A DNA stretch of 11,985 bases from DASYAE01 sp036501535 (GCA_036501535.1 DASYAE010000084.1:1-11985); one strand, 5' to 3'; positions 1 through 7,261 are shown, counted from the stretch's first letter. Made by a program: numbers and translations. The notes: a model not told the origin generated them from the sequence alone.

Positions 1-13
1 AGGAGTCCTCCCG

Positions 14-751
14 ATGAGCTTCGCCCGGATCCGCGCCACCGCCCTCAGGGTGCTGCTCCAGCTGCGGCACGACCCGCGCACGGTCGCGCTGCTGATCGTC
101 GTGCCCTGCGTCCTGGTCACGCTGCTCAAGTACGTGTTCGACGGCAGTCCGCAGACCTTCCAGCACACCGGCGCGGCGCTGCTCGGCATCTTCCCGATGA
201 TCGTGATGTTCGTCGTCGCGACGGTCACCACGCTGCGCGAGCGCACGTCGGGCACGCTCGAGCGGCTGCTGAGCATGCCGATGGCCAAGATCGACCTGCT
301 GCTCGGCTACGCGCTCGCCTTCGGCCTGGTGGCTCTGGTCCAGGCCGGCGCGGCGTTCGGGCTGACGGTCGGCCTGCTCGGGCTCGAGGTGCGCGGCCCG
401 GCCTGGCTGCTGTTCGCGGTCAGTGTCGCCAACGGGCTGCTCGGCACCGCGCTGGGCCTGTTCACCTCCGCCTTCGCGGCCACCGAGTTCCAGGCGGTGC
501 AATTCCTGCCGGGCTTCCTGCTGCCGCAGCTGCTGCTCTCCGGCCTGTTCGCCCCGCGCGGCTCGATGCAGACCGTGCTGAGCTGGCTCTCCGACGTCTT
601 CCCGCTCTCCTACGCGGTCGACGCGATGACCAGGCTGACCGAGTCGGGCGGGGTCGGCGCCCTGGTTATCCGCGATCTGGCGATCATCGTGGGGGTGATG
701 ATCCTCGCACTCGCGCTCGGCGCCGCGACGCTGCGCCGCCGAACAATGTGA
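14..751 (+). CDS. ABC-2 type transporter permease (DrrB-like exporter subunit)
   Basis: This is an integral membrane subunit of an ABC exporter, expected to pair with a cytoplasmic ATPase to pump out a small molecule or lipid. The 245-aa protein has about six hydrophobic stretches (roughly residues 24-41, 53-73, 96-121, 129-153, 163-180 and 219-238). After the second comes the loop RERTSGTLERLL (residues 76-87), which is typical of the ABC-2/DrrB family. The start is supported by AGGAG at bases 1-5, 8 nt before the ATG. The length is normal and the gene is complete. Its ATPase partner is not in the window and would be expected just upstream; this is inference from family gene order. The stop codon overlaps a possible GTG start (748) of the next reading frame. 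The substrate cannot be told from sequence. Confidence 0.9.
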   Translation: MSFARIRATALRVLLQLRHDPRTVALLIVVPCVLVTLLKYVFDGSPQTFQHTGAALLGIFPMIVMFVVATVTTLRERTSGTLERLLSMPMAKIDLLLGYALAFGLVALVQAGAAFGLTVGLLGLEVRGPAWLLFAVSVANGLLGTALGLFTSAFAATEFQAVQFLPGFLLPQLLLSGLFAPRGSMQTVLSWLSDVFPLSYAVDAMTRLTESGGVGALVIRDLAIIVGVMILALALGAATLRRRTM

Positions 752-804
752 TCACGCGTCGAACTCGATTGCCTTGCGCCTCGTCAATATGGCAACAGCG
801 GCGT

Positions 805-858
805 ACTGCTACTGCTACTGGTAGTGCTATTGCTATTGCTATTGCTATTGCTATTGCT
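805..858. repeat. Hexanucleotide tandem repeat (ATTGCT-type microsatellite)
   Basis: Nine consecutive 6-bp units fill this stretch. The last five are exact ATTGCT copies (829-858). The first four are variants: ACTGCT, ACTGCT, ACTGGT and AGTGCT. The array is AT-richer than everything around it. It lies between the permease stop (751) and the well-supported GNAT start (895). It is also in frame with the GNAT gene: if translated from the GTG at 748 it would give alternating Thr-Ala and then Ile-Ala pairs. Such arrays change length by replication slippage; here a change of one unit would move promoter or leader spacing, or add or remove two residues, without a frameshift. Confidence 0.9.
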
Positions 859-894
859 GTACGCGCGCGGATACACGATCGACGAGAGGCGGAC

Positions 895-1695
895 ATGACC
901 GACGCGACACTGCGGGCCGATGCAGAGGACGCCAGCCGAGGCTGGTTCGCCGCGGCGCGGGTCCTGACGAAGGCCGTGCCCCGGGCGTATGAGCGAATCG
1001 GCCGCGGCGGCGTGAGCCTGCTGTACAGCGGAGTGCCGGTCCCGACGGTCAACGGCATCCTGACCGAGACCACAGACCCCGATCCGGCCGAGATCGCCGC
1101 GCTGGCCAGGCAGCTGCCCGGCCTGAAGATCCCTTACTCCATCCAGCTGCGCGGCGAGCTGGACACCAGGACCAAGGCCGGCGCCTCGATCGGGAAGACC
1201 GCCGCGAAGTACGGCCTGACCCTGCGTTATGTCGAGCCGCTGATGATCCGCCGCGGCAAGGCGTCGCCGGAGGCGCCTGAGAAAGCCGCGAGCAGCGTGC
1301 GCGTCACCCGCGCCGAGGACCACGCGCGATACGCTGCGACCATGGCCACGGCGTTCGAGGCCCCGCTGGACATCATGACGATGCTCACCGCGCCCGAGAT
1401 CCTCAACGCGCCGGGCGCCGTGGGTTACGTGGCCGAGAGCGGCGGCGAGATCGTCGCGGTCGGTTTCGGTCTGACGACGGGCGACGCGGTCGGCATCTAC
1501 AACATCGCCACGCTGCGGGAGCACCGCGGCCGCGGCTACGGCCGGGCGATCACCGAGCGGGCGGCGGCGGACGGGATGGCGGCGGGTGCGCGCTACGTGT
1601 ATCTGCAGTCCAGCGAAGCCGGTTTCGATCTCTACGAGTCGATGGGCTTTCGGGTGGCCGAGCGGTGGACGTACCTGATGGTGCCGGGCGAGTAG
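895..1695 (+). CDS. GNAT-family N-acetyltransferase
   Basis: This is a predicted acetyl-CoA-dependent N-acetyltransferase of 266 aa; the acceptor is unknown. The C-terminal half (about residues 135-262) carries the GNAT fold: motif A with the pyrophosphate-binding RGRGYG at residues 211-216 after a hydrophobic strand, and motif B around LYESMGF (246-252). The N-terminal 130 residues look like a degenerate or accessory lobe without an obvious acetyl-CoA loop, so this may be a two-lobed GNAT. I chose the ATG at 895 because GAGAGG lies 6-8 nt upstream. The frame stays open back to a GTG at 748 that overlaps the permease stop, but that start has no Shine-Dalgarno and would put the hexamer repeat into the protein. 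It could be co-transcribed with the permease. It converges on the next gene with an 18-bp gap. Confidence 0.82.
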   Translation: MTDATLRADAEDASRGWFAAARVLTKAVPRAYERIGRGGVSLLYSGVPVPTVNGILTETTDPDPAEIAALARQLPGLKIPYSIQLRGELDTRTKAGASIGKTAAKYGLTLRYVEPLMIRRGKASPEAPEKAASSVRVTRAEDHARYAATMATAFEAPLDIMTMLTAPEILNAPGAVGYVAESGGEIVAVGFGLTTGDAVGIYNIATLREHRGRGYGRAITERAAADGMAAGARYVYLQSSEAGFDLYESMGFRVAERWTYLMVPGE

Positions 1696-1713
1696 GACGC
1701 GCACCGCGCACCT

Positions 1714-3552
1714 TCAGGCCAGCAGCGAGGCCCAGTCAGTCTCCGGGGGCACTCGGCCGTCGCCCTGCGCGATCACCGGCAACTCGGTCCAGGCCTCCTG
1801 CTCCTCGGCCGCGCGCGGTGTGCCGCTGTGGATGACGTAGCGATGCGGCGCCATCGCCGTCTCCCAGCCGGAGAGCGCGCTGCTGTCCGCGCTGTTGCCG
1901 TCCGCTGCGTCGTCCTCGGGCCCGGACGATGTCCCGGCTCCGACCGGGATCGCGGGGCGGGCCTGGTGGCAGAGCACGTCCATGACCGCGCGGTGCGCGT
2001 CTTCCGGGGTGATCGGCCGGCCGTTCTCGGCGATCCGCGCGGTGAGCGTGCCGCCCTGCACGAAGAGCCCGACCGGGCGTTTGTCCAGCGCGACCTGCAG
2101 CAGCGCCCGCACCGCAGCCGGGTCGACCCAGGAGCCGCCGGTCAGCAGCCAGCCGCCGTCCCGCCGGCCCGGCGTGATTCCGGTCAGGGCGCTGAGATCT
2201 TCGAGCGGCACCGGGCCGTCGGCGGCCGCGCGCACCAGCGCGAGCAGGCCGTGCGCGAACTGCTCCGCCTCGGCCCGGCCGAACAGCTGCGGGTCGGCCA
2301 TCAGCGTGAGCTCGACGCAGTCGCGCAGCCGCCAGATGTTGAGCATGAGCCGGGTCGGCACGTATTCCGCGGGCAGCCAGGTGAACTGCGGGTCCTCCGG
2401 CGGCGCCGGCCGGTTGCGCACGGCCGCCTCGGGGATGGTCCCGCTCAGGTCGTTGAAGACGAGGTGGCGGGCGAAGCGGGCGCCGCGCCGCTGCGCGACG
2501 TCGTCGATCAGCCGCCAGACCAGCTCGCCGTCGAAGGTGCTGTTCCAGTAGCCGGCCATGGCCGCCGCGCCGGACTTCGCGATCAGCGCGTCGAAGTCGG
2601 GCGCCGCGGTCTCGAGGCTGATCAGCGCGTCTTGGGCGAGGGTGCCGACGTACTGGCGCAGCGCGGCGCGGTTGCGGTTCGCGGAGAGCGCCGCCACGAC
2701 GATCTCGCGCTGTGCGGCACGGTGCGCGACCAGGGCGGCGAACGCGGCGAGCATGATCGAGGACGGACTCGCACCGGTGCGCCGGGCCGCCGCGTCGAGC
2801 GAGCCGGCGGCGGACCCGGACCGCACGACGAGGGTCGGCAGCAGCCCGGCCGAGGGGCCGAGCGAGCTGTCCGCGAAGACCGCGAACGGGGCCTCGCGCA
2901 GAATGCGCTCCCAGTGCCGCAGCGCGGCTTTGGCCCGGCGCCGTCCGGCGGCGGACCGCTCCTGCTCGGCGATCTGACGCGGCGTCGGCCCGGACGGGGG
3001 CTCCAGCCCGTGCCCGGTGACCAGCTCGGTCCACTCCTGCAGCAGCAGGCCGGTCGCGCCGCCGTCCGCCGCGGCGTGGCAGACCACGACGACCAGCCGC
3101 ACCGGCCTGCCGGAGACGGTGACCAGCGCGAGCCGCAGCGGGAACTCGGCGGCCAGGTCGAACCGGACCGCGCGGTTGCGCCGACCGATCCCGTCGGCCA
3201 CCGCGTCCGGGTCCTGATCCGGCGCGGCGGCGACGATTTCGACCTCGAACTCGCCGTCCGCGCGCACCTCCTGGCGGTCCGGCTGTTCGCCGGGCGGGCC
3301 GAGGAAAACGGTGCGCAGCGACTCGTGCCGCTCGGCGAGCACCCGCAGCGCGTCCAGCGCGGCCTCGAGGCCGACCCCGTCCGGCACCGGGAACACGATC
3401 TGCTTGTTGATCTCAGAGGGCTCATCGTGCAGGATGCACCGGATCATGTTGTCCTGGCCGAGGGTCAGCGGCCCGCAACCGGAGCCGCGGCCGTGGTATC
3501 CGATGGTCGTGCGCCTGGTCTCGGCCCCGGTCTCGGTCTCGGTCTCGGTCAC
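1714..3552 (-). CDS. Stand-alone condensation-domain (NRPS C-domain-like) protein
   Basis: This is a 612-aa protein of the CoA-dependent acyltransferase/condensation superfamily, which joins acyl or peptidyl groups to an amine or hydroxyl acceptor. The N-terminal part (about 28-460) matches a condensation domain: opening PLTLGQDNM (28-36), RHESLRTVF (75-83), the active-site motif CHAAADG (158-164) and a YVGTLAQ segment resembling motif C5. The usual HHxxxDG motif has Cys in place of the first His; the catalytic second His (H159) and D163 remain. Residues of about 465-612 lie beyond a normal C domain; a GGSWVDPAAVRALL stretch there faintly recalls the C-terminal subdomain of adenylating enzymes. 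The start is a GTG, with GAAGGG 10 nt upstream. Residues 2-8 are a Thr-Glu repeat. The gene is divergent from the ketosynthase, suggesting shared control. No carrier or adenylation domain is visible. Confidence 0.82.
   Translation of the reverse strand: MTETETETGAETRRTTIGYHGRGSGCGPLTLGQDNMIRCILHDEPSEINKQIVFPVPDGVGLEAALDALRVLAERHESLRTVFLGPPGEQPDRQEVRADGEFEVEIVAAAPDQDPDAVADGIGRRNRAVRFDLAAEFPLRLALVTVSGRPVRLVVVVCHAAADGGATGLLLQEWTELVTGHGLEPPSGPTPRQIAEQERSAAGRRRAKAALRHWERILREAPFAVFADSSLGPSAGLLPTLVVRSGSAAGSLDAAARRTGASPSSIMLAAFAALVAHRAAQREIVVAALSANRNRAALRQYVGTLAQDALISLETAAPDFDALIAKSGAAAMAGYWNSTFDGELVWRLIDDVAQRRGARFARHLVFNDLSGTIPEAAVRNRPAPPEDPQFTWLPAEYVPTRLMLNIWRLRDCVELTLMADPQLFGRAEAEQFAHGLLALVRAAADGPVPLEDLSALTGITPGRRDGGWLLTGGSWVDPAAVRALLQVALDKRPVGLFVQGGTLTARIAENGRPITPEDAHRAVMDVLCHQARPAIPVGAGTSSGPEDDAADGNSADSSALSGWETAMAPHRYVIHSGTPRAAEEQEAWTELPVIAQGDGRVPPETDWASLLA
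3517..3552 (-). repeat. 6-bp tandem repeat at the 5' end of the condensation gene
   Basis: Six in-register 6-bp units on the plus strand start with GGTC or its variant. GGTCTC is exact at 3517, 3529, 3535 and 3541, with GGCCCC at 3523 and GGTCAC at 3547. On the coding strand they encode the Thr-Glu pairs that begin the condensation protein, right up to the GTG start codon. The period is a multiple of three, so changes in copy number keep the frame. Confidence 0.85.
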
Positions 3553-3745
3553 GTCGAATTCGCCCTTCGTACGCAGCGTCGCTCGGAGGGGATCGCGTCG
3601 CGATGCTACCAGGGCGATGAGTGCTTGAGGCTACTGATCTTCCCGCGGTCCGTGCCAGACTCGGTGGTGCCAAACGCAGGGGCCGGACAAATCGCAACCG
3701 GATGACGGATGATCGGGCCCGATCGTCAGCGAGCGAGGAGAACCC
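3553..3745. promoter_or_regulatory. Divergent intergenic region between condensation and ketosynthase genes
   Basis: This 193-bp gap separates two divergently transcribed genes and must hold both start signals. A GAGGAG ribosome site at 3735-3740 lies 5 nt before the ketosynthase ATG. I found no convincing -35/-10 pair on either strand; a TAGCAT-like -10 for the leftward gene (around 3602-3607) has no recognisable -35. No clear operator palindrome was seen. Confidence 0.5.
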
Positions 3746-5005
3746 ATGGGCGGTACGAGCGTGTGCGTGACGGGCATGGGCCTGGTGACCTCGGTAGGCA
3801 CCAGCGCCGCCGACATCATGGACGCGATGTGCGCGGGGCGCTCGGGCATCACCGTCCCGCCGCCGGACCATCCGCTGGCCGGCGCGCTCGAGGCGGGCGG
3901 CTTCGGGCCGGCGATCGATCCGGCCAGCGTGCTGCCTCGGCACGAGACCGTCGTCGTGGACAGATACGTCATCATGGTCCTGAAAGCGGCCGAGGAGGCG
4001 CTGGCCGACTCGGGCATCGTGGTGGGGCGGGACGTCGATCCGTTCCGGATCGCGGTCGTCGTTTCGAGCACCGGAGGGCTCAGCGCGCTCGAGGCGCAGG
4101 TGCTCTCCCGCGCCGAGCGCGGACGGGCCGGCGTGAGCTCGTACATGCTGCCCGGGATCCTGCCCAACATGGGCGCCTCCCGGATCGCGATCAAGCACGG
4201 CATCCGCGGATACAGCTCGGCGATCGCTACGGCGTGCGCGGCCGGTGGGCAGTCGATCGGCGAGGGGACGCGGCTGCTGCGCGAGGGCCTCGCCGACGTC
4301 GTGGTGTGCGGCTGCAGCGAGATGCCGCTCTTCCCGACCATCGTCGACTACTTCCGCAACGCCCGGGCGCTCGCGCAGGGTTGGGGCGCCGACCCGACGG
4401 CGGCGTGCCGGCCGTTCGACCGGCGGCACAACGGCCTCGTCCTGGCCGAGGGCGCCGGCGTCTTCGTCCTCGAACGCGCGGCGCACGCGGACGGGCGCGG
4501 CGCGTCCGGCTATGCGGACGTCGCCGGATGGGGCGCCACCAACGACGCGCACCACCCCGTCGCCCCGGATCCGGAAGGCGAGGGCGCGGCGCAGTGCATG
4601 CGGATCGCGCTCGCCGACGCCGGAATCGAGCCGCACGACGTGGGTTACGTCAACGCGCACGGCACCAGCACCAAGCTCGGCGATCAGGCCGAGGCGCTGG
4701 CCATCCGCAAGGCCTTCGGCGAGTACAGCCCACCGGTCAGCGCGACCAAAGCGGTCACCGGCCACATGCTCGGCGCCTCCGGAATGGCCGAGGCCGCGGT
4801 CACCGTGCTGGCCCTGCGCCGCGGCCTGCTCCCGCCGACGCACAACCTCGACGACCCGGACCCGGCCTGCGAGCTCGACCACGTCCGCAAGGCGCCGCGG
4901 CGGGCGCGGGTCACCCACGCGATGTCGAACTCGTTCGGGTTCGGCGGGCACAACGTCAGCGTCGTGTTTGGCCAGCCGAGCACCCGGCTGATCCGGGAGA
5001 TGTGA
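3746..5005 (+). CDS. Beta-ketoacyl-ACP synthase, FabF (KAS II)-like
   Basis: This is a decarboxylating Claisen-condensing enzyme that extends an acyl chain held on an acyl carrier protein. The 419-aa length is typical for FabF. The full catalytic set is visible: nucleophile C164 in ATACAAGGQ, H305 in NAHGTST, K335 and H340 in KAVTGHMLGASG. The glycine-rich C-terminal loop SNSFGFGGHN is also present. GAGGAG lies 5 nt before the ATG. No fabD, fabG, acpP or chain-length-factor gene is adjacent, so this looks like an accessory ketosynthase rather than the housekeeping fatty acid cluster; that is inference. Divergent pairing with a condensation-domain protein suggests a role in a specialised acyl pathway. 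A type II polyketide KS-alpha is a less likely alternative, because no KS-beta partner follows. The gene ends 2 bp from the convergent GNAT. Confidence 0.9.
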   Translation: MGGTSVCVTGMGLVTSVGTSAADIMDAMCAGRSGITVPPPDHPLAGALEAGGFGPAIDPASVLPRHETVVVDRYVIMVLKAAEEALADSGIVVGRDVDPFRIAVVVSSTGGLSALEAQVLSRAERGRAGVSSYMLPGILPNMGASRIAIKHGIRGYSSAIATACAAGGQSIGEGTRLLREGLADVVVCGCSEMPLFPTIVDYFRNARALAQGWGADPTAACRPFDRRHNGLVLAEGAGVFVLERAAHADGRGASGYADVAGWGATNDAHHPVAPDPEGEGAAQCMRIALADAGIEPHDVGYVNAHGTSTKLGDQAEALAIRKAFGEYSPPVSATKAVTGHMLGASGMAEAAVTVLALRRGLLPPTHNLDDPDPACELDHVRKAPRRARVTHAMSNSFGFGGHNVSVVFGQPSTRLIREM

Positions 5006-5007
5006 GG

Positions 5008-5487
5008 TTACCTCGGAGGCGCGGTCTCCATGGTCATGTGAGTGCTGTGCGGGCTCGCCGCGTAGTCGCCGAACGGCTCGCAGGGCTCGAAGCCGAGCTT
5101 GCGGTAGAGGGCGCGGGCCGGGGCGTAGGCCTCCATCGATCCGGTCTCCAGGCTCACCCGCCGGTACCCGCGCTCGACGGCGACGGCCAGCAGGTGCCGC
5201 ACCACGGCCTCGCCGACGCCCTGCCCGCGGGCGGCCTCGGCCGTGTGCATCGACTTGATCTCGGCGTGCGCGTCGTCGAGCCGCTTGAGCGCGCCCATGC
5301 CCAACAGCCGCCCGTCGCGGCGGGCGCTGAAGAACTCGATCTGCCCGGCCGGCCCGACCAGCGCGCCGATGTCGAGAGCGAAGACGTGGTCGGGCGGCGT
5401 GACCGTGTAAGAGAAGGCCAAATGTCTGGTGATCAACGTGCGCACGTCGTCCGCGCGCGGATCGTCGGCGGCTATGACCAGGTCCAT
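5008..5487 (-). CDS. GNAT-family N-acetyltransferase (YsnE-like)
   Basis: This is a compact single-domain acetyltransferase of 159 aa using acetyl-CoA; the acceptor is unknown. Motif A is seen at IKSMHTAEAARGQGVG (77-92, with RGQGVG at 87-92). The LETGSMEAYAPARALYRKLGF stretch (113-133) gives strand 5 and motif B, and is typical of the small YsnE-type GNATs. The frame is open to 5520, but I chose the ATG at 5487 because GAAGGA sits 6 nt upstream of it and the protein then begins directly at the first strand. It is convergent with the ketosynthase (2-bp gap) and divergent from the UMP kinase gene, so it probably has its own promoter in 5488-5614. No such promoter was clearly identified. Confidence 0.87.
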   Translation of the reverse strand: MDLVIAADDPRADDVRTLITRHLAFSYTVTPPDHVFALDIGALVGPAGQIEFFSARRDGRLLGMGALKRLDDAHAEIKSMHTAEAARGQGVGEAVVRHLLAVAVERGYRRVSLETGSMEAYAPARALYRKLGFEPCEPFGDYAASPHSTHMTMETAPPR

Positions 5488-5614
5488 CGCACGTCCTTCG
5501 GATGATCGGCTCGGCACCACGGTATCCCGCCTGCGTACCGCTGCGCCGCCTCGGTGATCAGCAGCAAGGTAGGCTGGATCAGGTCGCCCCCGGTGCGGCC
5601 CTCAAAGGTGAGGG

Positions 5615-6388
5615 GTGAGCCTAATGATCCGATACTCACGCGTGGTGGTGAAGCTCAGCGGCGAAGCGCTGGCCGGCCCGGCCGGCTCCGGAGTGGATCC
5701 GGCGAGCCTGGCGCGGCTCGCGAACGAACTGATCGCGGTGCACGACCTCGGCGTCGAGCTCGCGGTGGTGATCGGCGGCGGGAACTTCTTCCGCGGCCGG
5801 ATGGCCGAGGGTTGGGGCATCGGCCGGGCCGAGGCGGACAACATCGGCATGCTCGGCACGGTCATGAACGCGCTGATGCTGCGCGGCGTGCTCACGTCGC
5901 GCTGCGACACCGACGTGCGGGTGATGACCGCGATCCCGATGCAGAGCGTCGCAGAGCCATTCATCCGGCTTCGGGCCGACCGGCACCTGCGCCACAAGCT
6001 GATCGTCCTGCTGGCCGGCGGGATCGGGCAGCCGTACGTGACCACCGACTACCCGTCCGTCCAGCGGGCGCTGGAACTCGAGGCCGACGCCCTGCTGGTC
6101 GCCAAACGCGGCGTCGACGGGGTCTACAACCGCGACCCGAACGTGGACCCGCACGCGATGCGCTTCACCCGGCTGACTCACGCACAGGCCCTGGCCGCGC
6201 ACGTGAAGGTGATGGACGAGAGTGCCTTCGTGCTGGCCAACGAGCAGAAGCTGCCGATGCACGTGTTCGACGTCGCAGCGGACAACGCGATGGTCGAGAT
6301 CTGTCAGGGCAAGGACATCGGGACGTTCATCACCAGCGACGACGGCGACGAAGCCGGCGACGAGGGCGAACAGACCCCAGTGTCCTGA
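5615..6388 (+). CDS. pyrH: UMP kinase (PyrH family), probable second copy
   Basis: This amino-acid-kinase-fold enzyme phosphorylates UMP to UDP with ATP in pyrimidine nucleotide synthesis. The family motifs are present: KLSGEAL (13-19), GGGNFFRG (54-61), DNIGMLGTVMNAL (75-87), TTD at 143-145, the ADALLVAKRGVDGVYNRDP stretch (157-175) and VKVMDESAF. The segment AGGIGQPYVTTDYPS (134-148) differs from the usual AGGTGNPFFTTD, and the tail (about 235-257) is acidic and low in complexity. The usual rpsB-tsf-pyrH-frr neighbours are absent, so this may be a paralogue with altered regulation or substrate range; that is inference. The start is uncertain: the GTG at 5615 has AAAGG 6 nt upstream, while the ATG at 5624 has AGGGG 8 nt upstream. 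The gene symbol is by family only. Confidence 0.87.
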   Translation: MSLMIRYSRVVVKLSGEALAGPAGSGVDPASLARLANELIAVHDLGVELAVVIGGGNFFRGRMAEGWGIGRAEADNIGMLGTVMNALMLRGVLTSRCDTDVRVMTAIPMQSVAEPFIRLRADRHLRHKLIVLLAGGIGQPYVTTDYPSVQRALELEADALLVAKRGVDGVYNRDPNVDPHAMRFTRLTHAQALAAHVKVMDESAFVLANEQKLPMHVFDVAADNAMVEICQGKDIGTFITSDDGDEAGDEGEQTPVS

Positions 6389-6406
6389 CCCGGTGTCCTG
6401 ACCCGG
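6381..6406 (+). repeat. 13-bp tandem duplication across the pyrH stop codon
   Basis: TGTCCTGACCCGG occurs twice back to back (6381-6393 and 6394-6406). The first copy contains the TGA stop of the UMP kinase gene. The second forms most of the left arm of the hairpin that follows, so the first copy could compete for the same right arm. Confidence 0.9.
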
Positions 6407-6424
6407 CGGTCGGGTCAGGACACC
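6392..6424. terminator. Hairpin terminator between convergent genes
   Basis: GGTGTCCTGACCCG (6392-6405) and CGGGTCAGGACACC (6411-6424) form a perfect 14-bp stem with a 5-nt loop. It sits between the UMP kinase stop (6388) and the leftward flavin-reductase stop (6447), so it can serve both strands. A short TTT follows on the plus strand, but there is no strong U-tract, as is common for actinobacterial terminators. Confidence 0.82.
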
Positions 6425-6446
6425 AGGTTTCGCCAGTCGGTCGGAC

Positions 6447-7238
6447 TCACGCGGCCGCGGCCTCGCGCAGCGGCGCCTGCCGGGCCCGCTCGGTGTCGAG
6501 GCTGCGGTACAGCTCCTCGTCGATCCGGGCCAGCGTGGACGGCCGCACCCGCGGGCCGAGGCCGTAGAAGTGCTGGAAGCTCATGATCAGCGGCCGCCAG
6601 CGGTCCGGGTCGATCCGGTTCTCCCGGCCCGGCAGCGCGATCTCCGGGTGGATGTGCACCCGCTGGACCCGCACCTCGAACTTGATGATCGAGCCGCGCA
6701 GCCGGTCGTCGTCCGCGGCGAGCGGGTCGGCGGCCTCCACCACCGCCTCCAGGTTCACCGGGCACTCGGCCACCCGCGGCGGCGCCACCGTGCGCGCCGC
6801 CCGCGCCGTCAGGCCGCTGATGCCGAACTTGTCCGGCTCGTGCCGGTAGCCGCGGGCCAGCTTGGACGCGCTGATCTCGCGGCTGCCGGTGGTGCGGGCC
6901 AGCCGGTCCACCGCGTCCGCCTCCCGGACCGAGGGCAGGTTCAGCACGCACTCGCCGGTGCGCAGCATGTTCTGCGAGGTCTGCGATCCGGCGTTCATGC
7001 CGAGCACGGCCCGCCAGCCGAGCCAGAAGCAGGACGACATCGGGGCCAGGTTGGCCGTGCCGTCTGGATTCAGGGTACTGATCAGGACGACCGGGGTGCC
7101 GAAGTAGAGGATGGCCGGCTCCGACTCGATGTGCTCGAGCCGGTCGCCGGCCTCCGCCTGCGCTGTGTCGATCTGTGCCGTGTCGATCTGTGCTGCCTGG
7201 ATCTGCGCTGCCTGGATCTGCGCCGTGTCGTTCGTCAT
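6447..7238 (-). CDS. Flavin-reductase-like, FMN-binding split-barrel protein
   Basis: This is a 263-aa protein of the flavin reductase / DIM6-NTAB type, which binds FMN in a split barrel and reduces flavin or acts as a flavin-dependent oxidoreductase. Supporting segments are TPVVLISTLNPDGTANLAP (48-66), then SSCFWLGW, a VLGMNAGSQTSQNMLRTGECVLNLP stretch (78-102), and a second-half barrel strand around IIKFEVRVQRVHIHPE (184-199). Residues 6-30 form five pentapeptide repeats (AQIQA, AQIQA, AQIDT, AQIDT, AQAEA) ahead of the domain. The ATG at 7238 has GGAG 3 nt upstream. It is the last gene of a leftward unit behind the ABC permease (63-bp gap), ending at the 6392-6424 hairpin. Its role beside an exporter is unclear; it may supply reduced flavin to a tailoring enzyme elsewhere. 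Confidence 0.82.
   Translation of the reverse strand: MTNDTAQIQAAQIQAAQIDTAQIDTAQAEAGDRLEHIESEPAILYFGTPVVLISTLNPDGTANLAPMSSCFWLGWRAVLGMNAGSQTSQNMLRTGECVLNLPSVREADAVDRLARTTGSREISASKLARGYRHEPDKFGISGLTARAARTVAPPRVAECPVNLEAVVEAADPLAADDDRLRGSIIKFEVRVQRVHIHPEIALPGRENRIDPDRWRPLIMSFQHFYGLGPRVRPSTLARIDEELYRSLDTERARQAPLREAAAA
7149..7223 (-). repeat. 15-bp tandem repeats encoding an N-terminal pentapeptide array
   Basis: There are five 15-bp units at the 5' end of the flavin-reductase-like gene. On the coding strand the first two are identical (GCGCAGATCCAGGCA). The next two are near-identical with ATCGACAC in place of ATCCAGGC, and the last is degenerate. They encode AQIQA, AQIQA, AQIDT, AQIDT and AQAEA. 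Confidence 0.9.
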
Positions 7239-7261
7239 GTGCTCCAGCCTGCCCGACCGGG

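Noticed and set aside
748..894. N-terminal extension of the GNAT from the GTG at 748
   Set aside because: There is no Shine-Dalgarno before 748, while GAGAGG precedes the ATG at 895. It is kept only as an alternative because the hexamer array is in frame.
1828..3705. Long plus-strand open frame opposite the condensation gene
   Set aside because: It is rich in Arg/Gly/Ala/Pro/Gln with no domain pattern, as expected for the antisense of a GC-rich gene; the minus-strand frame shows condensation motifs.
3422..4951. Minus-strand open frame opposite the ketosynthase
   Set aside because: It is an antisense shadow with no recognisable domains, and it overlaps two well-supported genes.
3709..5505. 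Long plus-strand open frame overlapping the ketosynthase
   Set aside because: It is a shifted-frame shadow with Arg-rich nonsense composition; the ketosynthase frame has all the catalytic motifs.
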